A DNA stretch of 64,000 bases. Origin: Aurantiochytrium sp. KH105. Taxonomy: Eukaryota; Sar; Bigyra; Thraustochytrida; Thraustochytriidae. The stretch is taken from contig BGKB01000063.1 of assembly GCA_003116975.1 (NCBI GenBank), positions 186,001-250,000 of the forward strand, read 5' to 3'. Made by a program: the position numbers and the translations under genes. The notes below the pieces were generated by a model. That model was given only the letters and a program-made list of their open reading frames with translations. It ran no database searches and was not told the DNA's origin. Of the stretch, positions 44,169 through 53,407 are shown one piece after another. Every line of letters starts with the position of its first letter. The stretch's first letter is position 1.

Positions 44169-46773
44169 TATGTATGTATGTATATGTATGTATGACCGAC
44201 CTTTTGCCGTATTATCAATCCCCAGCCTTTGTTGCTGTTGCTTGCTTTTGAGGAGAAAGGAGCCCGCCCGGCCAGCCTCTCTCTCTGCTGTCTTTGTGGC
44301 TCTGCTCTTTGTTGGTTGGTTGCTGCTGCTTTTTGCAGATTCCGCTGGCATCTTATCACCGCTGCCACCCCTGCTGCAGCTGCTGCAGTTGCAGTCGCTG
44401 TCGGTCTTGCTGTCGTGCCCACCGACTTGTGTGGCGTTCGCCACTGTGCGCCCGACTGCGATGCGAGCCGCAGCCGCGGTGTGGATCTGCACTGCTGCTT
44501 TCTTTCCAAGAGCGCGCCCGACGAGTCCCCGGTCTCTCGGCGCTCCGTCGGGCACGCCTGGCTGGCCGGCCTCGCGTCAATCAAGGCGCCGCGCGGCTGG
44601 CTGGTTGGCTGGCTGGCTGCAGCAGCAGCAGCAGCTGCTGCAGCGGGTCGGCTGGCCAGCCCGCGGCGTCTTCAGGGCGCTCGCTGCCCGCGCGTGTGCG
44701 TTGCGAGCAGCGGCGACAGCGGGCATTTCATTTCCCATGGACCATGGTGCATGCCATCGACGCGACCGCAACCTCGACCTCGACCTCGACGTCGACCTCG
44801 AGCAGCGAGGCGAGGCGAGGCGAGGCGAGGCGAAACAAGTGCGCGTCGCGCCTGCGCGCTCCCGCGTGAGCTGAGCTGAGCTGAGCTGAGCCGGCCCTGG
44901 GCGGGGCCACAAAGACGAGGTTTGTTTGTCGGGTCCCTGGCATCATTCGTGGGGCTTTCTTTTTCTTTCTTGCCCGACTCCGCCAGACTCTTCTTCTTTC
45001 ACAATCATCTCCATGCAGGACGAGGACTCCTCCGTCTCCGGCGAGCTCGGGCGGCGCGGCATGACTGAGGCCCCGGGCGAGGAGAGGAAAGAAAAGCGCG
45101 CAGGCTCAGTCCTTCATTCATACATTCATTCCTAGCCTGCATGCAGTCATTCCTTCATGCGTGCACTCCTTCATTCGCCCATCTCGCGCAAGCTTGCCTT
45201 GTCGGCCAGCCTGAACTCGGCGCAGCGCAGTCGGCCGCAGTCGGGCCATACCTTGTCAGAGCGAGGCGGGGCATTCTCGTGCGTGCGCTTTGTCTCTGTC
45301 TCTGTCTGTCTCGGTCTCGGTCTCGGTCTCTTCCAGGCCGGCGAGAACGCCAATCATGATGAACTCGACGCTCAACCCGCCACGCCAAGGTGAACGCGGC
45401 GGTGCAGAGCAGAGCCGAGCAGAGCAGAGCAGAGCACCGCTCACGAACGCCTCTCGCGTGCGGACTGGCGTGGCTGGGGCGGGGTCGGGACGGGTTGACG
45501 TGGGTTATTAGGATGGACGTGTCGGGCTGGGATTGTCTGCATTCCTGGCGGCCTGTTTTTTACAGCAGGATAAGACAAGACTCCTTGCGCTCCTTTACGT
45601 TCGTTTCTTCATTCCTTCCTTCACCGAGCAAGACTCGGTGCTGGTTGCTGGTGTGCCTGCCATCCATGTGAAGAAGAAGAAGAAAAAAGCCATGAATGGA
45701 ATGACTTGACGAACGAATGAATGTGTGTTATACTTGCTTTGCCTAGAATCGATCAACCCATGAGAATGAACCAAAAAAGCGGCAATTGCTGCCGCAGCCA
45801 CCAGCAGCATCACCAGCAGCTGCATCAGCAGCGGCACCAGCAGGCCGTGAGGAATCGGCGCTTCCTTCCACCCATCCCGAGTCCTCCACGCCTGGTCGCT
45901 GGACCGAGTCTCGACAATCCATCGCCCGCACCGAGATCATCCGTCCAATCATTCATTCCTTCATTCCTTCATTGACTCCGAAGCCGCCGCAGTCGTTCGC
46001 CCTCGGCTGGTTGCCTTTGCTTTCCCACTCCTTGATTCATTCCCGCCTCGCCTCTTCTTCTCCTCCTCCACGCCCTTCCCTTCCGACTTTCTCGCTCGCT
46101 TCATTCCCGCACTCTTGCCTATCCTTCCTTCCTTCCTTCATTCATTCATTCATTCATTCATTCATTCATTCCTTCATTCATTCATTCCTTCCTTCCTTCC
46201 CTTCGTCCATTCACTCCTCGCAGCTGTCGCTCGATCTCTCAGGAAGGCAGACAGAACCCCGACGCCGACGCCAGCAGACCCGACCCAGGCGACCCAGGCG
46301 ACCCAGGCGACCCAGGCGACCGCGCGACCGCGCGAGCGAGCGAGCGAGCGAGCGCGAGCGGGCGAGCGCGAGCGCGAGCGCGTGCGCGACGCCGAGCAGA
46401 GCGCGAGCAGTGCGGCCGCGAGCAGCAGGAGAGAGCGAGCGCCGCGGCGTAGCGGACTGTCGAGCGAGCGACAGGCGCCGCCCGGACCCTACGCGCCTCG
46501 ACCCGACCCGACCCGACGCGACGCGACCCGGCGAGGCGAGGCAGACGCCGCGCGAGGCCGGCCGGCTCGGAACTGAGGAGGCGAGGCAAAGCAGGGAAGA
46601 CCGCCGCGCGAGAAGGAGCAGGAGCAGGAGAAGGCCAAGAGCGAAGCCCCCGTCGACGGGACGGATACTTCCGCCACGGCAGCGAGCGCGAAACGCGACT
46701 TCGGCGCCGACACAGACAGCGAGCGAGCCAGCCCAGCGAGCCAAGAAAGCAAGCGAACGAGCAGTCGAGCACG
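44169..46773. repeat. Long simple-repeat promoter region of the G6PD gene
   Basis: This 2.6 kb, the longest gap without a gene, is packed with unrelated short tandem repeats. They include TATG near 44170-44192, CCTCGA at 44772-44800, GCGAG at 44806-44832, CTGAG at 44867-44891, CTCGGT near 45290-45332, CAGAG at 45403-45436 and ATTC/TTCC at 46121-46200. Closer to the gene are a 9-base CGACCCAGG repeat (four copies, 46280-46318) and GCGA/CGACC tracts to about 46530. A 355-codon frame at 45786-46850 has a Ser/His/Arg-only translation and is rejected. Only the G6PD promoter must be here. Confidence 0.8.
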
Positions 46774-48357
46774 ATGTTGGACCAAATGATGAGCGAGGAG
46801 GAGTACGCTCCCGCAGAGTTCCTCGACCCGAACCAGGAGACCTGGCATGACGAGAGGCTGACCTTGGTCGTCTTTGGAGCCTCGGGAGACCTCGCCAAGA
46901 AGAAGACGTACCCGGCCATCTTTGACCTCTTTCGCGTCGGCGCCCTCCCGCGACTGACCATTGTGTGCGGCTATGCAAGGTCCAAGATGAGCGACGACGA
47001 ATTTCGCTCACGTATCCATGAATATCTCCAGGATAAGGGCTCCGAGGAGGAGCTCGAGCGCTTCCTGGACATTTGCATCTACCGCAGCGGACAGTACGAC
47101 GGCGTCGAGGAGTTCAAGGAGACAAGTGCCGAACTCCGCGCCCTCCACGAGTGCAAGGACGACCAGGAGGTAGAGAATCGCATGTACTACCTGGCCATCC
47201 CTCCCAACCAGTTTCTCAACACGATCAAGACCACTCGCGAGGGAGGCATGTCCGAAACCGGATGGACTCGCGTCGTTGTGGAGAAGCCCTTCGGCCACGA
47301 CACCGAATCGGCGAAAAAGCTTGGCGACGACATTGGCCAGTACTTTGACGAGTCCCACCTGTACCGCATCGATCACTACCTGGGAAAGGAGATGGTACAG
47401 AACCTCGTCACTCTTCGCTTCGGCAACGCCTTCCTTGAGCCTCTATTTAATCGTGACCACGTCAAATCCGTCATTATCTCCTTCAAGGAGCCCTTTGGCA
47501 CGGAGGGCCGCGGCGGCTACTTTGACTCGTACGGAATTATCCGCGATGTCATGCAAAACCATCTCATGCAGCTTCTCAGCATCATCGCAATGGAGCCGCC
47601 TGTAAAGGTCGCCGGCGCCACTAAGGACGGAACCGACTATTCGCGCTTTGTTCGCGATGAAAAGGTCAAGGTTCTTGCTGCCGTCAAGCCCTGGTCCCTC
47701 GATGACGTCGTTCTCGGCCAGTACGTCTCCAACGGGGACAAGCCGGGCTATCTCGACGATGAGACCGTCCCCGAGGGTTCCAACCAGCCCACCTATGCGG
47801 CTGTGCGCATGTTCATTCATAACAAGCGCTGGGATGGCGTGCCCTTTATCATGAAGGCTGGCAAGGCGCTCGACGAGAAAAAGTGCGAGGTGCGTTTCCA
47901 GTTCCGTGACCCGGCTGGCGCAGCCGCCATGTTCGGCGAGTCGCGCATTCCGCGTAACGAGCTCGTGCTCCGTCTCCAGCCCCAGGAGAGCATCTACATG
48001 AAGCTCAACGTGAAGAAGCCCGGTCTCGCCACTAGCATGGTGCAGAGTTCGCTCGACCTCGACTACACGGATCGCTACGATGATCACCAGATTCCGGAGG
48101 CCTACACGCGTCTTCTGCTCGACGTTTTGCGCGGAAAGCAAGCAACCTTTGTTCGCGACGACGAGCTTCTTGCTGCCTGGGAAATTGTCACGCCTCTTTT
48201 GGAGGAAATCGAATCGGGTGGTGTCAAGCCCATTCCGTACGAGTACGGATCGCGTGGCCCTGCCGAGGCTGACGAGCTCGTCAAGGAGTCTGGATACGTT
48301 CGTAACGCCGCGTACGCAGCACGCTACAACGACTGGAAGGAGTCCAAGAAGAAGTAA
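46774..48357 (+). CDS. Glucose-6-phosphate 1-dehydrogenase
   Basis: A 527-residue enzyme oxidising glucose-6-phosphate to 6-phosphogluconolactone with NADP+, the entry step of the oxidative pentose phosphate pathway. That pathway supplies NADPH for lipid synthesis. The NADP-binding motif GASGDLAKKK is at 35-44, EKPFG at 170-174 and the substrate-binding RIDHYLGKE at 198-206 (His201, Lys205). The length matches the cytosolic enzyme. The N-terminus (MLDQMMSEEE) is acidic and has no plastid or mitochondrial presequence, so the cytosol is inferred. Downstream elements include RWDGVPFIMKAGKALDEKKCEVRFQF. Start ATG at 46774 is preceded by GAGCACG. Confidence 0.96.
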   Translation: MLDQMMSEEEYAPAEFLDPNQETWHDERLTLVVFGASGDLAKKKTYPAIFDLFRVGALPRLTIVCGYARSKMSDDEFRSRIHEYLQDKGSEEELERFLDICIYRSGQYDGVEEFKETSAELRALHECKDDQEVENRMYYLAIPPNQFLNTIKTTREGGMSETGWTRVVVEKPFGHDTESAKKLGDDIGQYFDESHLYRIDHYLGKEMVQNLVTLRFGNAFLEPLFNRDHVKSVIISFKEPFGTEGRGGYFDSYGIIRDVMQNHLMQLLSIIAMEPPVKVAGATKDGTDYSRFVRDEKVKVLAAVKPWSLDDVVLGQYVSNGDKPGYLDDETVPEGSNQPTYAAVRMFIHNKRWDGVPFIMKAGKALDEKKCEVRFQFRDPAGAAAMFGESRIPRNELVLRLQPQESIYMKLNVKKPGLATSMVQSSLDLDYTDRYDDHQIPEAYTRLLLDVLRGKQATFVRDDELLAAWEIVTPLLEEIESGGVKPIPYEYGSRGPAEADELVKESGYVRNAAYAARYNDWKESKKK

Positions 48358-48875
48358 ACGCGCTTTCGCTTACGCTTGCGTTGCGCCTTCGCTGTTGTGA
48401 TTTCACTTAACTTCGACGATGCCTCAATTGACCTCTTTTTTGACAGCTTTGTGTGCGCCCGAACGATGCGCGACTTTGTTTCCATTTTCATCTCTCATTA
48501 CCACTACCACTTTTTTCTTTTCTCTCCCCCACCCCTCATTTACGCAACTCTTAAACCATCTCATCTGAATTTATGCTTTTCTTTTGCATTTCCGCGCTTC
48601 TCGTCCTTGTTCGTTCGCCAGTTGTTCGCCATCTTCGCAATGACCCAATTACGTTACGTCATCAACGCGCTTACATCAGATACGCAATCGCGTCATCAAC
48701 GTGAATGCCGAATCTGCATCAGCGCAGACGAATACACAAAGACAAGGAAAATAGCAATGGTGATCCGCAAGCGAGCGAGTCACCAAAGACAACCTCGCTC
48801 GCACTTTCAGTCATAATAACAAGAACAACAAGCAAGTAGATGGAGTTATGATAAAATAAGGCCAGTTCACGCATT
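48358..48875. other. Convergent 3' region
   Basis: This 518-base gap between G6PD (+) and cyclin H (-) has pyrimidine-rich sequence at 48480-48545. I see no gene in it. Confidence 0.5.
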
Positions 48876-50328
48876 CTACTTCTTCTTCTCCGAGTCTTTC
48901 TTTTTCTTTTTCTTCTTCTTTCTCTCCTTCTTTTCTGCTGTGTTTGTCTCTTGCTCTTCGCCACGCGAACCACCGTCTTCCACTTTGATGCGCTTTCCAC
49001 TTGCGTCCATCTTGGCGTCATCACCGGCGTCCTCCTTTTCATCGTCCGCGCCGTCGCCTGTCTCACGTTTGCGCTTGCGCTTGATAGGCTTGACGTTTGC
49101 AGCTGGGAGCTTGGCACAGTGCTTCGTCCACTCTTTGACCCAGCCCTCGGCGTTGGCACTCGCCCTCAAAAGTCCGCCCATGGCCTTGACGGCTCCTTTG
49201 GCCTCCTTGAGTTGATTCCCCAGCGCGGTCAACTCCTCCAGAAGTGTTGCCGGCGGATCAATCCCCTCGGGGAGGATCCATGCCAAAAGTTCTTCTCGCG
49301 AAAAGTCAGGGGCATTCTTTTTCACTTCCCCATGCGCCGTCACCAGCGCTGCGAAAGCAAGTCGTGACGGAGGTTGGAGAAACAGCAGGTCCGTATACAG
49401 CACGTTTTGCAACAGGTTCCTGGCTGATGTCTCGAGCGAACGCCACGTCTTGGCTCGCTTGGGGTCCTTGGCGCGTAGCGCTTCCATAAGGCCTTCAAGT
49501 GGGCGCTGCGGCGAAAAGATGGACAGCTCAAAGTCGATGCCACCCAGAAACGCAATTTCGTTCTCTACAATCATCTCTGGCGCTGTGTTGGCAAGTGCAC
49601 CTAACTTGTCCACGCGAACGCCGCGCAAATCACTCGTGAGCGGAATTTCCTCCGCCTTGCCGGCAACGTAGACTGCGACTGCGCGCATGACGAATGGATT
49701 GAACTGTAGCATGGAATTTCGCAGAAAGAATCGTTTGAAAAACGAAGATGCAGTCCAAAAGAGGACATCAGCGTATTGAGAAGAGCGCTCCGACTCTGAA
49801 CCGCCCTTGCCGTCGTCTGCGACGTCGACAAGACGTTCATTCAACTTGCGCGCTTCCTTGGGATCAAGACACCATGCTCGAATTTTGTTCAAGTAAATCG
49901 CCTCTATCGCCTTGGTCTCCTCCTCTGTCAGCATGGTCTTGGGGTCTACGCCCCGGGCTTCTGCTGCCTTCATCTGAGCGCTACGCACTTCTGCGCGGAC
50001 TCGATCTTTTTTGGTTCGTCATGACGCCGCGTCCGTCCCATTGTATCCGAGTCAGTCAGCCGTTCCTTTGTCTGCACGCCACATCGCCAAACTCCATCCA
50101 ACTCCTCCTCGCACGGCATCCGATGCTCAACCGTGCCCTCCACGTTTGGTGATCGCTGTGACTGCCGCGCAAAAAGCCCTTTTTATCTTGCACGTTGTCG
50201 TCGTCGGCGTCGTCGTCGTCGAGGAGGCCTCGACCCTGCTTGTGCCATTCCCGCCGGCACTTACCGACATCCTCCTGCGAAGCAAAGGTCCAGTGCGCCT
50301 TTTGCGTGGACCGCTCATAGCTCGCCAT
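48876..50328 (-). CDS. Cyclin H (CDK-activating kinase / TFIIH), two exons
   Basis: A 397-residue cyclin H homologue, the regulatory subunit of CDK7 in the CDK-activating kinase and TFIIH. On the minus strand, exon 1 is 50328-50265 and exon 2 is 50005-48876, separated by a 259-base intron with a GTAAGT donor and AAAAAAG acceptor. Exon 1 encodes MASYERSTQKAHWTFASQED, matching the conserved cyclin H opening (SQKRHWTFSSEEQL). The splice continues as VDRVRAEVRSAQMKAAEARG. Two cyclin boxes follow: SSFFKRFFLRNSMLQFNPF and AGKAEEI in the first, SRLAFAALVTA in the second. The C-terminus is Lys/Glu-rich with nuclear signals and ends in a K9 run and SEKKK. An unspliced reading would begin within exon 2 and lose the conserved N-terminus. 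Confidence 0.9.
50006..50264 (-). other. Intron of the cyclin H gene
   Basis: The donor reads GTAAGT directly after the exon 1 codons for EDV plus one base. The acceptor is AAAAAAG just before ATCGAGTCC, preceded by a TGACGAAC sequence that could serve as a branch site. The intron is 259 bases long and splits a codon after its first base (phase 1). The joined frame restores the cyclin H N-terminal alignment. The pyrimidine tract before the acceptor is weak. Confidence 0.8.
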
Positions 50329-50576
50329 CGGCCGCTCGTCCACGGGCGTGCGACCGCGCGCGTGCACGCCCTCGCCCTCGCCCTCGAGCTCGCTCTCGCT
50401 GCCGTCGCAGCTTTGCAGTAGCTAGTACTATCGCAGAGGCGGTATGCGGAACTGCCGCGGAACGAACGCGGATCCGGGACCTGCCGGAAGAAAAAACGCG
50501 CGTCGGCCCATGAGCAGCGTCTGCAAGTGCAGAATGCAGGCGCGGGAAGTGAGGAAGCAGGACCCGCAAGTGCGGA
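50329..50576. promoter_or_regulatory. Bidirectional promoter of cyclin H and the TBC protein
   Basis: Only about 248 bases separate the cyclin H first codon (minus strand, 50328) from the first possible TBC-protein ATG (plus, 50577). Both promoters and 5' untranslated regions must share this interval. It holds a CTCGCCCTCG-type direct repeat at about 50370-50398. No TATA-like element is obvious. Confidence 0.5.
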
Positions 50577-52517
50577 ATGCGCTCCCGAACAGTGAAGCTG
50601 CGCGGAGAAGGAGCAGCAGGGGCAAGTAAAGAGCAAAACGCCTCGGGCATTCCGAGGGCGTCGCGCGCGCGCGCGATGCTGTCGCGCAGAGAGAGGTGGT
50701 TCGCGCTGAGCGGCGCGTCCTGGCTGCGGTCGCACGCGATCTCGAGCGCCAGCGCCGGCAGCAATGGAAGCATCAGCGGCAACGCGAGCAGACCTGGCCT
50801 GCGCACGATGAACCCAAACCCAGACGCCGGCGACGTCGTTCGCGGCGGCACGCTCGCTGTCGCCGACGTCAAGGACCACGAGGAGGATGAGGTCAACGAC
50901 GACGCAATCCGTGCTCGCCGGGTTGAGACGAGGTACGGGCGAGGGTGTCTGTCGTACAAAGCAGCCTTGGAGGCTAGAGGGAGCGACGAGGATGTGCTTG
51001 AGGAGGACGAACTCATTGATCGGGACCTGGGCCGCGTGCGTAGCGAGCTCGTCGATGCACTTTTTGCGACGCGTGGAGTCCCATTCAAGCTGCAAACCGT
51101 CCTCGCGAGTGCGCGACGGATACTGCGCGCGTTTTGCACGCGTAATCCGCACCTTGGGTATGTGCAAGGGTTCCACAATATGGTGATTGTCTTGCTGTCG
51201 GAATTTTACGATGATCGCGACGTCGCGGCGACGGCCTACGAAGAGGAGCGCGCGTTTTGGGTCTTTTGCGCCCTGTGCGAGACAATCATGGGCAATAGGT
51301 TCTATGCCAAGGACGGCCCGCGTAAACTTCAAGGTTACATGAACGCCGTGGAGTGCGTGTCAGAGTCAATTGGGCGGAAAAAGTTTCATGGCATCAGGAG
51401 CGTCGACAAGGAAAGTGTCGTGCAGCTGCTTTCGCTGAAGTGGCTCTTGCACCTTTGGGCTGATGACGCCGTCGTGTCCGACGCCGCTGTCCTCAAGCGC
51501 ATCTGGGACTGCGTTTTTCTCTCTGCAGCGGGTTGTGCCAGCATGAACCCGCCTGAAAGCGCTTTGCGCAGTGTATATAGTGGGCGAAAGCCTCTAGTGC
51601 CGCGGGCAACGGACTTTCACCTGCGCCTCGCCGTCGCCATGATTGAGGACACGCCAATTCTTGCCATTCCCGAGGAGCTCCAAGATTCGGACGACGATGA
51701 TGAGAGTGATGGTTACTCGTCGGCCCTTGAGAGATGCTCGAGCGATCTTGCCACTCAAATTCTTAAAGTCCAGGTCCCATCTCCTCCCTCCACGGCGCGG
51801 GAACCGGAACATTCAGACACGTCTTCGCACTCACATGAAAGCGGCGAATTTGCTGAGGCGCCTTTTACGACGCGAAGTCTGCGACCGAGCCCGTCCTTGC
51901 AGAGTCTGCAAGAAGCTCCGAAGCTTCGTCGAAAAGCTAGTCTTGAAGAAATGGGAGCGCATGCGACAGGGTTCGTTTATAACGCAGTGCTGAAGCGCGT
52001 GCGGAAACTCACGCTCCGCAAGCTCGAAGGGCTTATTGCACTTGCGGAGCAAATCGTTCTGCTCAAGTCAGATACCCACGAAGCTGAGGCTGAGGCCCAC
52101 GCGGCCGCTCGCGGCGAAACCAATGAGGAAACGTCCAAGGCCATTCTCGAGTTTATTGAAAAGCTAAGCAGCTCACGGAACCGCAGCGTGCCCATTCGAT
52201 ACAATACCTTCAAGCGCTTGGCGATCACGGCGTGCCCCACCTGGACAGTGTCGGATATCATGGCCGTGTTTTCAACGCTCGACGTGAGCCGTAGCGGCCA
52301 AGTCTCGTCGCATTACCTCATTCGCCAGCTTCCTTTTCGATTTGCGGACCGTCCCGTTGGCGAAATTGAGAGCTTGGCTACTGCCATTTACGCGCACACC
52401 GCCGCGCAGCACGACGTGCAAATGTCACAAAGCGATAGTTTTGTAAGCACTGACCTTGATGGGCCGGACGAGTCGTGCTCTGCCGGTCCTGGAGGATCGA
52501 TGTGTCTCGTGCAGTGA
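50577..52517 (+). CDS. TBC-domain Rab GTPase-activating protein
   Basis: A protein of up to 646 residues. The TBC (Tre-2/Bub2/Cdc16) domain starts near residue 110 with dual-finger catalytic motifs: IDRDLGRVR at 147-155 (Arg153) and GYVQG at 194-198 (Gln197). Both are present, so it should stimulate GTP hydrolysis by a Rab GTPase. SLKWLLHLWADD and KRIWDCVFL come later in the domain. The C-terminal 270 residues are Ser-rich and then carry an FKRLAITACPTW and DVSRSGQVSSHYL region reminiscent of an EF-hand-like module. The start is uncertain: ATGs at 50577, 50676 and 50808 are all possible, and I list the longest. The gene is divergent to cyclin H with only about 250 bases between first codons. 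Confidence 0.87.
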   Translation: MRSRTVKLRGEGAAGASKEQNASGIPRASRARAMLSRRERWFALSGASWLRSHAISSASAGSNGSISGNASRPGLRTMNPNPDAGDVVRGGTLAVADVKDHEEDEVNDDAIRARRVETRYGRGCLSYKAALEARGSDEDVLEEDELIDRDLGRVRSELVDALFATRGVPFKLQTVLASARRILRAFCTRNPHLGYVQGFHNMVIVLLSEFYDDRDVAATAYEEERAFWVFCALCETIMGNRFYAKDGPRKLQGYMNAVECVSESIGRKKFHGIRSVDKESVVQLLSLKWLLHLWADDAVVSDAAVLKRIWDCVFLSAAGCASMNPPESALRSVYSGRKPLVPRATDFHLRLAVAMIEDTPILAIPEELQDSDDDDESDGYSSALERCSSDLATQILKVQVPSPPSTAREPEHSDTSSHSHESGEFAEAPFTTRSLRPSPSLQSLQEAPKLRRKASLEEMGAHATGFVYNAVLKRVRKLTLRKLEGLIALAEQIVLLKSDTHEAEAEAHAAARGETNEETSKAILEFIEKLSSSRNRSVPIRYNTFKRLAITACPTWTVSDIMAVFSTLDVSRSGQVSSHYLIRQLPFRFADRPVGEIESLATAIYAHTAAQHDVQMSQSDSFVSTDLDGPDESCSAGPGGSMCLVQ

Positions 52518-53407
52518 TGACCTTACCCTTTCCCATATCCCAATTGTTAGAGTCCCTTTGGCGCTCCGGCCAATGTCGCTGCACTGCACGTTCTTATCAC
52601 AAACTAAGAGTCATAAACGGCAGCTTGTACTGTATGTAATTCTCGAAAGCTTGTCTGTCAAATTCTGTTTGATAGGCAATCGCATTCAATAGAGCGTCGA
52701 CCGAGGCATGAACACAGCCAATGATTTTTTTCTTCCTTGTGGGGAAGGCTCACCCCCTCCGCGCTCTTTTGCGTCGAGGGTTCTTCTCTTTAGCCTTCCA
52801 CGTCACACCAGTCGTGTCGTGTCGCTCGCTCGCGTCTTTTTCCTTCATCAACCAACTCGAAAGATTCTTTCACACAAACCACTGTCGCTTTCTCTCCAAA
52901 TTGCCATTCGCAGCTTGCACCCAGCAAGCGCCGTGTTTGCGTGCGTGTCCGCATCGAGCGGCGCATTGCAAGGGACTCGTGCAAGTCCAACTTACTTGCG
53001 GCACCCAGCTCGATCGTTCGTCCCGACTTTTCTTGGGGGTGCCGCAGCTCTCCTCGCTCTTCTGCGCCGGGTCCTGTGCATCCATTTCCCTTTGGAGCAT
53101 TTTCAGTCCGGGTCTTGTATGCGAGGTGGTCCGCGCAAGACGCGCGCGGTGCCCCCCGCGGAGGCCATGGTTGCGTTGAGTAAAGGCGCGCTCAAGAACA
53201 TGACAGCGAGCGGCAGAAAGCAATCGCGCGCAGCAAACAGCCGCGTCCGAGGAGCGGCGCGCGGGCAGCTGGCCGGGAGCAAGAGCGAGTGGAAGGGGAC
53301 GAAGGGAGGGAGAAGAAAGGATCACAGACGCACGGCGCGTCGAGATCCGCGCTCGAGGTTCTCCGGGAAGAGGGGTTTTCTGCTGCGCGGCGAGGAGAAG
53401 AAAGAAG
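52518..53407. other. Intergenic region upstream of S1P lyase
   Basis: An 890-base stretch between two plus-strand genes, covering the TBC gene's 3' end and the lyase promoter. The stretch 52700-53170 is pyrimidine-rich. A 265-codon plus-strand frame at 52708-53505 overlaps the lyase start in another frame. It has no domain features and is probably untranslated sequence. Confidence 0.5.

Noticed and set aside
45786-46850. 355-codon frame with Ser/His/Ile-rich repeats upstream of G6PD
   Set aside because: It consists of translated ATTC, CGACCCAGG and GCGA tandem repeats and overlaps the G6PD start in another frame.
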